A stretch of 5,637 bases of DNA from Acidobacteriaceae bacterium. Its GTDB lineage: Bacteria > Acidobacteriota > Terriglobia > Terriglobales > Acidobacteriaceae. The stretch is taken from assembly GCA_009781125.1 (NCBI GenBank), contig WQYS01000180.1, positions 1 to 5,637 on the forward strand, written 5' to 3'. Within the stretch, counting starts at the first letter, position 1. Each line of letters starts with the position of its first letter. The translations under genes and the position numbers were made by a program. The notes beneath the pieces were generated by a model. It worked only from the letters and a program-made list of their open reading frames with translations. It ran no database searches and was not told the DNA's origin. Positions 1-5,637 of the stretch are shown here, one piece after another.

Positions 1-678
1 GGCAGACGCGGCACGGTGCTCAACCGTCAGCGTGATGCGATCCTCATTGTCCCGGCTCAGGTACAAGTTGGAATCCCCCCAGGCGTGGAACTCGGATGAG
101 CCGCGCAACGACTGCCCGGCGCGAATCTTGTCGCCCCCCTTACGCGCATGATGGACGACAAGAACGCTCAAGCCATGGAGGCGCTGCTGTTCGCGCAGAA
201 ACGCCAGCAGAGGGGCGACCCCGCCGCTGGTGTTTTCGTCGACGCGATGGAGACGAACAAAGGGGTCGAGGATGAGGAGCCGCGGCCGCAAGTAGGCAAT
301 CGTCTCTGCCAGATTCCTGCAATCGGCCTCAACATCCAGGCGCAGGCTCGGCGCGGTGATCAGGTACAGGTCGAGGTCGGCGATATCCACGCCGGCAGCG
401 GCACAGATGCCATCGAGCCGTTTGCGCACGATGTGGCGAGCGTCCTCGGCCGCGTAGAGCAGCACACGACCCGGCGTCGTCACGTTGAAGCGGCGCAGAC
501 ACGGCGTGCCCGTGGCTACGGAGACAGCGATGTCCAGGGCGAGGAACGATTTGCAAACCTTGGGCTGACCGCCCAGGACGCCCACGGCCTGGTCACCCCA
601 CAGATTCTCGACGAGCCAGCGCTGCTCTGCGGGCTGGCCCTCCAGACGATGGGCGGGTTCAACGGGAAGAATGGTCAT
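1..678 (-). CDS. RepA-like AAA ATPase (AAA_25 type), partial: C-terminus beyond left edge
   Basis: I translated this frame by hand: 226 residues are visible, starting MTILPVEPAHRLEG and running open off the left edge. Residues 36-44 (GGQPKVCKS) form a Walker A loop, with Cys where most P-loops have Gly. RLLILDP at 133-139 is a Walker B strand, VLVVHHARK at 172-180 and LRGSSEFHAWGDSNLYL at 191-207 are typical of the RepA/RecA-fold hexameric ATPases (AAA_25). The start is well fixed: AGGAGG at 684-689 lies 5 bases before the ATG, and the ATG overlaps the stop of the ExeA-like gene as TGATG, so the two are probably translationally coupled. RepA-type proteins are replicative helicases in plasmids such as RSF1010. 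In this transposon context the substrate is unknown; a role in element replication or in regulating the transposase is inference. Confidence 0.85.
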   Translation of the reverse strand, partial: MTILPVEPAHRLEGQPAEQRWLVENLWGDQAVGVLGGQPKVCKSFLALDIAVSVATGTPCLRRFNVTTPGRVLLYAAEDARHIVRKRLDGICAAAGVDIADLDLYLITAPSLRLDVEADCRNLAETIAYLRPRLLILDPFVRLHRVDENTSGGVAPLLAFLREQQRLHGLSVLVVHHARKGGDKIRAGQSLRGSSEFHAWGDSNLYLSRDNEDRITLTVEHRAASA

Positions 679-1520
679 CAGCGCCTCCTAAGGGCCTTGT
701 TCCTGGGGGGGTTGGGGGTGGGGGGGTAAACGTCAAAGAAAAGCTTGGCATCGATCTGGCGCTTCTCGGCCTCGACCGCGGCGGCGAGCAACTCGTTGCC
801 CATGTTCATAAGGAGGCGCAGATTGCCGCAGGCGTGGTCGGCCATCGTGGCAATGACCTCATCCTCGATCAGCTTCGGCGTCCCGGCCTCCATCAGCGCG
901 TGGCGAAGGCAGGCCTCCAGCGTCTCCGGATCAGCGCGATCGAGCATCAGACGCACCCGCATACGGCTGGCGAGCGGCAGAAACTCCTCAGTGCGCAGGC
1001 GATCGACCAGGCGCATGTCGCCCGCAAGGATCACGGTCAGCAGGTTGACCGAGTCAAGCTTCGCGGACGCGAGCAGGCGGAGTTCAGACAGAACCGGGGG
1101 CTTCAGCTCCTGGGCCTCGTCGATGATCAGAACCGGCCGGGTCCGCGATTCCTCGATATGGGTCATCCAAAGCTTGCGCAAACTCTCCGCGCTGTTCCAC
1201 CGATTGAGAGACCGCATGGGCACGGTGTGCAGATGACCCAACTCACGGTAGAAATCGGCGAGACTGGCCTGCGGACGACTGATGGTGCCAACCATCACGT
1301 CGCGCTGCTGCGACAGGTCCTCGGCTACGATGCGCAGTGCAGCCGACTTACCCGTACCGGGCTCGCCGGTGATGATGGCGAAGCCCCCCTCGCGATACAG
1401 CTGCTGGATCCGACGCCGGAAGCTGTCGATACGCGGCTCGACATAGAGCGCTTCGGTCGGCACGCCCGGGGAGAACGGATTCCATTTCATTCCGTAGAGG
1501 GCCTTCATCCTGTGGTCCAT
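678..1520 (-). CDS. ExeA/TniB-like AAA+ ATPase, transposition partner
   Basis: This is a complete 280-residue AAA+ (AAA_22, ExeA family) protein. Visible motifs in order: the family N-terminus MKALYGMKWNPF at residues 5-16, Walker A GEPGTGKS at 52-59, Walker B VLIIDEAQ at 130-137, a sensor-1-like strand TVILAGD at 162-168, an arginine-finger-like SRMRVR at 185-190, and a sensor-2-like GNLRLLMNM at 232-240. The tail (residues 265-280) is Pro- and Arg-rich. Such ATPases accompany DDE transposases (TniB, TnsC, MuB), bind target DNA with ATP and activate the transposase. The ATG at 1520 is chosen because AAGGAGG sits 7 bases upstream; the ATG at 1508 matches many relatives and is the alternative. 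It overlaps the next gene by one base (TGATG). An 80-base gap separates it from the degenerate transposase copy upstream. Confidence 0.92.
   Translation of the reverse strand: MDHRMKALYGMKWNPFSPGVPTEALYVEPRIDSFRRRIQQLYREGGFAIITGEPGTGKSAALRIVAEDLSQQRDVMVGTISRPQASLADFYRELGHLHTVPMRSLNRWNSAESLRKLWMTHIEESRTRPVLIIDEAQELKPPVLSELRLLASAKLDSVNLLTVILAGDMRLVDRLRTEEFLPLASRMRVRLMLDRADPETLEACLRHALMEAGTPKLIEDEVIATMADHACGNLRLLMNMGNELLAAAVEAEKRQIDAKLFFDVYPPTPNPPRNKALRRR
684..689 (-). promoter_or_regulatory. Ribosome binding site of the RepA-like ATPase gene
   Basis: On the minus strand the sequence reads AGGAGG, then 5 bases, then ATG at 678-676. It lies inside the last codons of the upstream ATPase gene, whose TGA shares its A with the start ATG. 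This decides the start of the RepA-like gene and supports expression as one operon. Confidence 0.75.
705..726 (+). other. G-rich tract with G-quadruplex potential
   Basis: The plus strand has runs of 7, 5 and 7 G separated only by TT and T. On the coding (minus) strand this is a C-rich stretch encoding the Pro-rich tail PPTPNPPR of the ExeA-like ATPase. It lies about 27 bases before the start of the RepA-like gene. It may fold as a G-quadruplex on the template strand, or be a slippage-prone homopolymer. No function is shown. Confidence 0.45.
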
Positions 1521-1527
1521 TTGATTT

Positions 1528-1534
1528 CCTCCTT
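1528..1534 (-). promoter_or_regulatory. Ribosome binding site of the ExeA-like ATPase gene
   Basis: On the minus strand the sequence reads AAGGAGG followed by 7 bases and the ATG at 1520-1518. This strong site favours the upstream Met over the second Met at 1508. It lies in the 80-base gap after the truncated transposase copy, so the ATPase can be translated independently of that copy. Confidence 0.8.
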
Positions 1535-1600
1535 TCTGAGACTAAGGATATCGCGACAGCGGGGAGGCAGCTTGTCCTGCAACCTCGCCCGCTGGTCGTT

Positions 1601-2449
1601 TCAGGTGCGCTTGCTGCTGCACGGCATCAGGCGACAAGACTCGGCACCGGCCTCCACGTCGATCATGTGGACAAAGGTCAGATCCCAGCGGGCATACCGC
1701 ACTTCGATGCTGGTCCGATCGCGGTAGCCTTCGGGAACCCCGAAGCGCACGCCGGCAACGGAGACGGTACCATCGGACTTGCGCACCCTGGGGCGATCGG
1801 CTCGCGTGAAGGCGAGTTTCAGCTGCAGCGGATCCGGGCAGACCCTGGGCATCACCGGAGCGGTGAGGAAGCGATCAATCGGCGTGGTCCCCATCGTGCT
1901 GTGAGGCCTGCAATTGTACTCAGATTCGAGCCAGGTCGAGGTGACATCATTGAGCAGTTCGAGGCTGAGGCCGGTAACACTTTCCAGCATCGGCGGGAGG
2001 CTGCGTTCGACCAGGCTCGCGAAGCGCTCCTGTTTTGCGAACTGGTAGGGGCAGAAAGGAAGCATGGTCTGGTGTTCAATCTTCAGCGCGGCAAGGCCAC
2101 GGGTGATCTCACTGGCGTTCATCGGAGCGCAGTTGTCGGTCATCACCGCGTGCGGCAGGCCGCGCTTCTGCATGGCCCGCATGAGAGTGTCCACGGCGTT
2201 CTCAGGGTCATCAGCGAGATACCACTGCGCATGGCAGGCGAGCCACGAGTGGTCGTCAAGGACGTTGAACAGCGTGGGGACACGCCAGCCGTCCCTGGTC
2301 AACACCCGCTTCTTTCCCCGGAGGGAGCCGAAGTGCCACAATCCGCCGACATCCTCGATTGCATGGCCGGACACCTTGCGTGGTCCACGGCAGCTTTCGC
2401 CCGGCATGCGCGGAGATGTCGTTCTGAGACGGTGGAGAGGATCGGTCAT
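1601..2449 (-). pseudogene. Truncated, catalytically dead second copy of the DDE transposase
   Basis: The 282-codon open frame is homologous to residues about 175-434 of the intact transposase next door. I count 31 identities in the 46 residues from DDHS to APM. It lacks the N-terminal DNA-binding region (about 150 residues) and the last about 55 residues. The first catalytic Asp (WHWD in the intact copy) is Gly41 (WHFG); D105 and E141 remain with 35 residues between them, but flanking signatures are damaged (DNG to DNC, QNGK to QFAK). Catalysis is therefore very unlikely. The Mu-type C-terminal stretch (SDGTVSVAGVRFGVP, VRYARWDL) is still readable. Its ATG overlaps the stop of the intact gene as ATGA, and AAGGA lies 9 bases upstream, so it may still be translated. 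It could be a relic of an older element whose transposase was replaced, or a kept regulatory fragment. Confidence 0.85.
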
Positions 2450-3918
2450 TCGTCTTCATCCTTCACGATATAGGGGGCCGGCAGGCCCATGGCGAACCGC
2501 TTCTTGAGCAAGAGGGTGATGTGCGGTGCCGCCTCGGCTGGAGGACCGGCACACGGTTGATTGGAGATCGGTGTCAGTGAGCGGCGCATTCCATCGGCGT
2601 TGGCGGCCAGGTCCACGGGGAACAAGCGGGTCAGCGCGGAACCCGTCTGGTCGTCAATCATGTAGACAGAACTCAGGTCCCAGCTGGCATACCGCACGGT
2701 GATGTCCGTCATATGGCGGTAGCGGTTCGGCACCTCGAAGCGGATCTTCCTGATCCCGATGGTGCCGTCGTTCTTGTTCTGCTTGCGGTTTTCGACACGC
2801 ATGAAGGCGAACCTCAGCTCAGCTGTGTCCGGGCAATCCCGGATCACCTGGCTGCCGCCCTCCGTCTTTATCGCGGCGAGGAAGCGATCAATCGGGGTCG
2901 CGTTGATGGCGTCGTGGAACCCGCAATTATAGTCGTCCTCAATCCATGCCTGGGTCGCCTCGTTCAGCTGAGCCAGGGTAAGATCGCGAACATTTTCGAG
3001 TTCCGGCAGCAGTTGGCCGTCAATCCGCTGCCACAACCTTTCAATCTTCCCATTCTGATACGGGCTGTACGGCAGCGTCTTCTCGTGCACGATGCTCAGA
3101 TCAGCAAAACCCTTTGCGATCTCGGCAGCAATCATGGGCGCACCATTGTCGCACATCGCAGAGCGAGGCAGGCCACGCTTCTGCATGGCCTGCATAAGGG
3201 AGTGGGCAACGTTCTCGGCAGTTTCGGCCAGATACCACTGCGCGTGGCAGCCAAGTCGGGAGTGGTCGTCGACGACGGCGAGCAGCAGCGGGGTGAGCAG
3301 ACCCCGCCGCTTGGTCATCACCGGAAGCTTCCCATGGTGGTAATCCCAGTGCCACAGCGCATTGGCAAACTCGACTTCATAGCTGCGCACTTCGCGGGTT
3401 TCCAGCCGGGCATCGGCCGCCAACGCACCTGCGGTGTCGCGGCGGGTGATCCTACGCCGCTTCTCCAGCCCCTGCTTTTTCATATAGCGGGACACCGTCT
3501 TGTAGCACGGCACCTTCCCAAGTTCGGGATTCGTCACCGCCAGAGCGATCAGATTCTTATAGTGACGTTCGACGGTCCAGCTCTTGTGTGCGCTGTATTG
3601 GGTCGCCAACGCCTGGCGCAATTCGACAGTCATTGCCCGAGGGCGGCCGGCATCGACGCGCCGCTTGCGACCCAGACCATCGACCGGATTCTGCAGATTG
3701 CTGACGGCCTTGTAATACCACCTCTCCAGTGTCGAGAAAGAAAAGCTCACATTTTCCCCGGTCACCGGATGTGTCCACACCCGACACGCCAAATCCTTCA
3801 GCGCGCACCTCAGATCACCCGTGGCCGGAGGTGATGCCAATAGGGGGCCTATCACTGCGTGGCGGAAGTACGCCCAGTGTCTGCCATCCTGGCTATTTGG
3901 CTTCTTCTTCACTCTCAA
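2446..3918 (-). CDS. DDE transposase/integrase, Mu/TniA/TnsB type (rve core plus Mu-type C-terminal domain)
   Basis: This 490-residue protein should bind the element ends and carry out cutting and strand transfer. Residues about 15-160 are a DNA-binding region with helix-turn-helix-like segments (FSTLERWYYKA near 61-71, YKTVSRYMKKQG near 139-150). The RNase H-fold core has D192 in WHWDYHHG, D257 in MCDNGAPM and E293 in QNGKIERLW, a DD(35)E spacing. Residues about 360-435 match the Mu-type C-terminal beta-barrel (NDGTIGIRKIRFEVP, VRYASWDLSSVYMID). The acidic end GLPAPYIVKDEDE is a usual terminus in this group, so the gene looks complete. The listed start is TTG at 3918; GTG at 3912 is the alternative, and neither has a strong Shine-Dalgarno site. 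The stop overlaps the start of the degenerate copy (ATGA). It is related to transposases often labelled IS481-like, but the AAA+ partner points to the Mu/Tn7/Tn5053 style. Confidence 0.93.
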   Translation of the reverse strand: MRVKKKPNSQDGRHWAYFRHAVIGPLLASPPATGDLRCALKDLACRVWTHPVTGENVSFSFSTLERWYYKAVSNLQNPVDGLGRKRRVDAGRPRAMTVELRQALATQYSAHKSWTVERHYKNLIALAVTNPELGKVPCYKTVSRYMKKQGLEKRRRITRRDTAGALAADARLETREVRSYEVEFANALWHWDYHHGKLPVMTKRRGLLTPLLLAVVDDHSRLGCHAQWYLAETAENVAHSLMQAMQKRGLPRSAMCDNGAPMIAAEIAKGFADLSIVHEKTLPYSPYQNGKIERLWQRIDGQLLPELENVRDLTLAQLNEATQAWIEDDYNCGFHDAINATPIDRFLAAIKTEGGSQVIRDCPDTAELRFAFMRVENRKQNKNDGTIGIRKIRFEVPNRYRHMTDITVRYASWDLSSVYMIDDQTGSALTRLFPVDLAANADGMRRSLTPISNQPCAGPPAEAAPHITLLLKKRFAMGLPAPYIVKDEDE

Positions 3919-4026
3919 AAACCCATTCCGAGGATCTTGGACCTCAGCTCCGGGTAAAGAACAAAAAAAACGCCGTGCCTAGATGTTAAGGTTTTGTAGT
4001 TTTCAGCAATATTAGGGCAGCATGCC
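3919..4026 (-). other. Gap between the Cys-rich gene and the transposase
   Basis: These 108 bases are A/T-richer than their surroundings. They hold a run of 8 A at 3963-3970 (T on the transcribed-sense strand) and the right side of a small dyad, CCTTAC and GTAAGG at 4025-4040, which overlaps the stop codon of the Cys-rich gene. I see no convincing promoter and no true terminator, since no stable stem precedes the T run. The transposase may be read through from the upstream gene. Confidence 0.4.
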
Positions 4027-4782
4027 TTACGTAGGTAAGGTAAGGGCGGCCCAGCGGTCGTAATCGGAGGGGTAAGCCGCGCGCAAACGGTCACCACAGG
4101 TCAGCGGAGCGATCAGCTTGAGGAATTTCTCGAGTTTTTCCTCGGTGCGCGCGACAAACCTCTCCAGCGCAGAAGCCGGCAGCAGTTCAGGCGCAGGCAA
4201 CGGAGGTACGAAGGAGGCAGCAGCCTTCGCCTGCCAACATTTCGTTTTGGGGACGATGTCCTGCCAGTAGGATCGCCAGTTCCGGACGTTGCGGCGATCA
4301 ATCTTGTGGTCGATGACGCTGAGACAATCATCGGTCACACCCTGGTCCATGGCCGAGCGCAGGACCACGATAGCAGCGATATAGACTTTGCGACCAAGGA
4401 ACCTCTCCGAGGCCGGCGTCGTCCGGGCGTTGCACTTCGAACAGACATAGCTGTAACGGGTCTTCAGCTCTTTCGGCACGTCTACCGGTTCGTCCAGGAG
4501 CCGCAACTCACCACCGCAGTGGCAGCGACACTCCTCGGTATGTTCAGCAATGTCGTGCGTGACCATGGAGTCGCAGGCCTGACACTGCAACTGGATCAGA
4601 CCGTCGAGGAATAACGTCAGACCACGAGCTACGCGCTGATAATGCGCGGGATACAGCTTCGCTCCGCATACGTGGCATCCCCTGGCTCGTGTATCTTCGG
4701 CATGGGCCAGGTCCCTTTTTTGTTGCGCGGCGAAGTATGGCAGGGTCATGAAGGTTTTTCGGCGCAAAGCATTTCTCCTCAT
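4027..4782 (-). CDS. Cys-rich zinc-ribbon-like protein with C-terminal helix-turn-helix, transposon companion
   Basis: The frame encodes 251 residues, the first gene of the element's operon. Cys pairs occur at 36/39 (CHVCG), 67/70 (CQAC), 85/87/89 (CRCHC) and 114/117 (CSKC), suggesting zinc binding. The stretch TTPASERFLGRKVYIAAIVVL (121-141) is the part I recognise from proteins found next to this transposase type. The following VIDHKIDRRNVRNWRSYW (156-173) resembles a helix-turn-helix, so DNA binding is likely; target and role are unknown. The middle section (about 51-107) with extra Cys looks like an insertion compared with relatives I remember. The start is uncertain: ATG at 4782 has no good ribosome site, AGGAGA at 4774-4779 lies 6 bases before an in-frame TTG at 4767, and ATG at 4749 is a third option. 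No signal peptide or membrane segment is apparent. Confidence 0.8.
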   Translation of the reverse strand: MRRNALRRKTFMTLPYFAAQQKRDLAHAEDTRARGCHVCGAKLYPAHYQRVARGLTLFLDGLIQLQCQACDSMVTHDIAEHTEECRCHCGGELRLLDEPVDVPKELKTRYSYVCSKCNARTTPASERFLGRKVYIAAIVVLRSAMDQGVTDDCLSVIDHKIDRRNVRNWRSYWQDIVPKTKCWQAKAAASFVPPLPAPELLPASALERFVARTEEKLEKFLKLIAPLTCGDRLRAAYPSDYDRWAALTLPT

Positions 4783-5385
4783 CTGCGCGGGTTACCCGCA
4801 CATAAGATCCAAGATTCCAATGAGCTGTCCGCCAGATGCGCAAGGCGCTGCCACACCGGCCGGCTTTCATTGCAGCGCAATTCCGCCTTTTGCAGGGCTG
4901 TTCTGCAGTCAGCGATGAGGGCCCAAATCGCCCAGGAATGGAGTTCAATTTCAGGGGCTTACGTCAGTTGGAGGCCACCCGTTCCCCGCTCAACGGCCGC
5001 GGGAGGATGCAACGATCGCAATGCCGTTGCTGGGCCCGTCCTCCACAGCCGCCTCTGGCGGTCACCCAATCCTCCACGATGCCTTGGCGTCGCAGCAGGT
5101 CTGGACGAAGGGCACCCGGTCGAACCAGGGGATGTCGTCTAACAATTTCAAAGGGATGCAAGCGCGCGGCAACAAGAAGGCAGAAAGCTGCGGTGGAATA
5201 TTACCGTAAGGCCGCGCCCTTTTCGCCAAAAGCAATCCGAAAATGGTGCAACACAACATGGATTTGATCAACCGCCTGGATCCTCCAGCCACCTGACCCT
5301 CTCCTGCCAGACACAGGCCCACTCCCGGCCGGGCCATATCGGCTGTTGTCACAGGCTTGGTTCACGACGCTCAAAAGAGTGGGAA
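4783..5385. other. About 600 bases without a supported gene; likely element leader/end region
   Basis: I see no recognisable protein in any frame and no RNA gene. A GTG-started minus-strand frame (5352-5062, 96 codons, ending KASWRIG) has a protein-like stretch near its end (IPLKLLDDIPWFDRVPF). It lacks a ribosome site and matches nothing I know, so I do not call it a gene. Dyads include GCGGGT-T-ACCCGC at 4787-4799, CCGGCCGG at 4856-4863, CTGGA-TCC-TCCAG at 5276-5288 and CCCGGCCGGG at 5324-5333. The promoter for the minus-strand operon should be here, but no clear -35/-10 pair stands out. Transposase-binding sites near the element end would also be expected here. Confidence 0.5.
4787..4799. 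promoter_or_regulatory. Palindrome upstream of the Cys-rich gene, possible operator
   Basis: GCGGGT-T-ACCCGC is a perfect 6-base dyad with a one-base centre. It ends 5 bases before the ATG at 4782 and about 20 bases before the alternative TTG start. A repressor binding here, perhaps the Cys-rich protein itself, could control the whole operon. A chance palindrome in GC-rich DNA is also possible. Confidence 0.3.
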
Positions 5386-5637
5386 ATGAACAATATTTCG
5401 GTCGAATTCAAATATCGTGTCCAAAAACGGCCTCAAAACCATCAATCAAATTGTCTCTGGACAGCAGAAGGTTTGGCGGAAGCCAGAGCAGAACGTATGG
5501 CGGAAGCCAGGGCAAAACGTATGGCAGAAGGCAAAACTGAGGGTGAACACGCCATGGCCATGATAATCGCCAAGAAGGCTTTGCAAATGGGTATGAATAT
5601 TGAGGCTGTTGCTGAATTGACCGGCTTGAGCGAAGAA
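5386..5637 (+). pseudogene. C-terminal tail of an Rpn-family (PD-(D/E)XK) protein; 5' part missing, runs off right edge
   Basis: This plus-strand frame is open from an ATG at 5386 to the window edge (84 codons). From about codon 28 it reads TAEGLAEARAERMAEARAKRMAEG, a charged repeat of Ala/Glu/Arg, then AKKALQMGMNIEAVAELTGLSEE. That is the usual end of Rpn recombination-promoting nucleases and related transposase-like proteins. The nuclease domain, normally about 200 residues before this tail, is absent, and the first about 27 codons look unlike coding sequence. The frame stays open upstream to a stop at 5140 but without protein-like content. The tail is richer in A/T than the element genes. 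I infer an Rpn gene cut by insertion or rearrangement; a short independently started protein is less likely. Confidence 0.6.
5473..5529 (+). repeat. 24-base tandem repeat in the Rpn tail
   Basis: Two near-identical 24-base units (5473-5496 and 5497-5520, three or fewer differences apparent) are followed by a partial third. They encode eight-residue units of the form (L/M)AEARA(E/K)R. Such low-complexity charged repeats are common in Rpn C-termini and vary in number between relatives. Confidence 0.75.

Larger units (their letters stand above)
1..4782 (-). mobile_element. Mu/Tn7-style transposable element, minimum extent
   Basis: Five same-strand genes, tightly packed or overlapping, include a DDE transposase, a damaged copy of it, an ExeA/TniB-like ATPase and a RepA-like ATPase, headed by a Cys-rich protein. 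This is the gene content of a transposon using a transposase plus AAA+ helper. The left side continues beyond the window. The right boundary must lie right of 4782 and may be near 5463, but no terminal inverted repeat or target duplication could be confirmed. I cannot assign it to a named family. Confidence 0.65.

Noticed and set aside
148..729. 193-codon plus-strand frame
   Set aside because: It lies antisense to the RepA-like ATPase, which has clear Walker motifs and a strong coupled start. The plus frame has no recognisable domain and no ribosome site.
834..1727. 297-codon plus-strand frame
   Set aside because: It is antisense to the ExeA-like ATPase and crosses into the transposase copy. 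High GC content gives long antisense frames; the sequence has no family features.
2713..3834. 373-codon plus-strand frame
   Set aside because: It is the antisense shadow of the intact transposase, whose DDE motifs are unambiguous on the minus strand. The same shadow pattern appears opposite the degenerate copy (1667-2473).
3955..3985. T-run on the minus strand after GGCACGGCG as a possible terminator between the Cys-rich gene and the transposase
   Set aside because: No stable inverted repeat directly precedes the T run, so an intrinsic terminator is not supported.
4544..4948. 134-codon minus-strand frame overlapping the Cys-rich gene start
   Set aside because: It uses another frame of the same strand across the start of the Cys-rich gene and contains no recognisable motif.
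5134..5150. GTCTAACAATTTC resembling the start of an integron attC site
   Set aside because: No matching GTTRRRY partner core follows within the usual distance, no stem can be paired, and there is no integrase or cassette nearby.
5346..5540. 64-codon plus-strand frame over the Rpn tail
   Set aside because: It reads the repeat region in the wrong frame (Gly/Ser/Arg-rich); the Rpn-like sequence is in the other frame, starting at 5386.

Overview
The window is high-GC DNA with strong Shine-Dalgarno sites, overlapping minus-strand genes and homologues that are typical of Proteobacteria. I infer a high-GC proteobacterium, but nothing here fixes the genus. Almost everything readable belongs to one mobile genetic element. 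All its genes lie on the minus strand, so transcription runs right to left.

In transcription order the parts are: (1) 4782-4027, a protein with several Cys pairs and a C-terminal helix-turn-helix-like segment; (2) 3918-2446, a full-length DDE transposase of the Mu/TniA/TnsB type (rve core plus Mu-type C-terminal domain; D192, D257, E293); (3) 2449-1601, a second, truncated copy of the same transposase family. It lacks the N-terminal DNA-binding part and the C-terminal tail and has Gly where the first catalytic Asp belongs, yet it is an open frame that overlaps the intact gene by ATGA; (4) 1520-678, an ExeA/TniB-like AAA+ ATPase; (5) 678-1 (runs off the left edge), a RepA-like hexameric ATPase of the AAA_25 type, coupled to the previous gene by TGATG.

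The genes read as a transposition module. The transposase would cut and join the ends, the TniB-like ATPase would act as its target-choosing or activating partner, and the RepA-like ATPase and Cys-rich protein are conserved companions of unknown role. The dead transposase copy between the active transposase and its ATPases suggests that two related elements were joined, or that an internal duplication decayed. It could also have been kept as a DNA- or protein-binding decoy.

Region 4783-5385 (about 600 bases) has no gene I can support. It holds two short palindromes and a doubtful 96-codon minus-strand frame. At the right edge, 5386 to the end on the plus strand, is the C-terminal tail of an Rpn-family (PD-(D/E)XK) protein without its nuclease domain. 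It may be a host gene or older mobile gene broken by the element; a possible element end is around 5463, but neither terminus is proven in this window.
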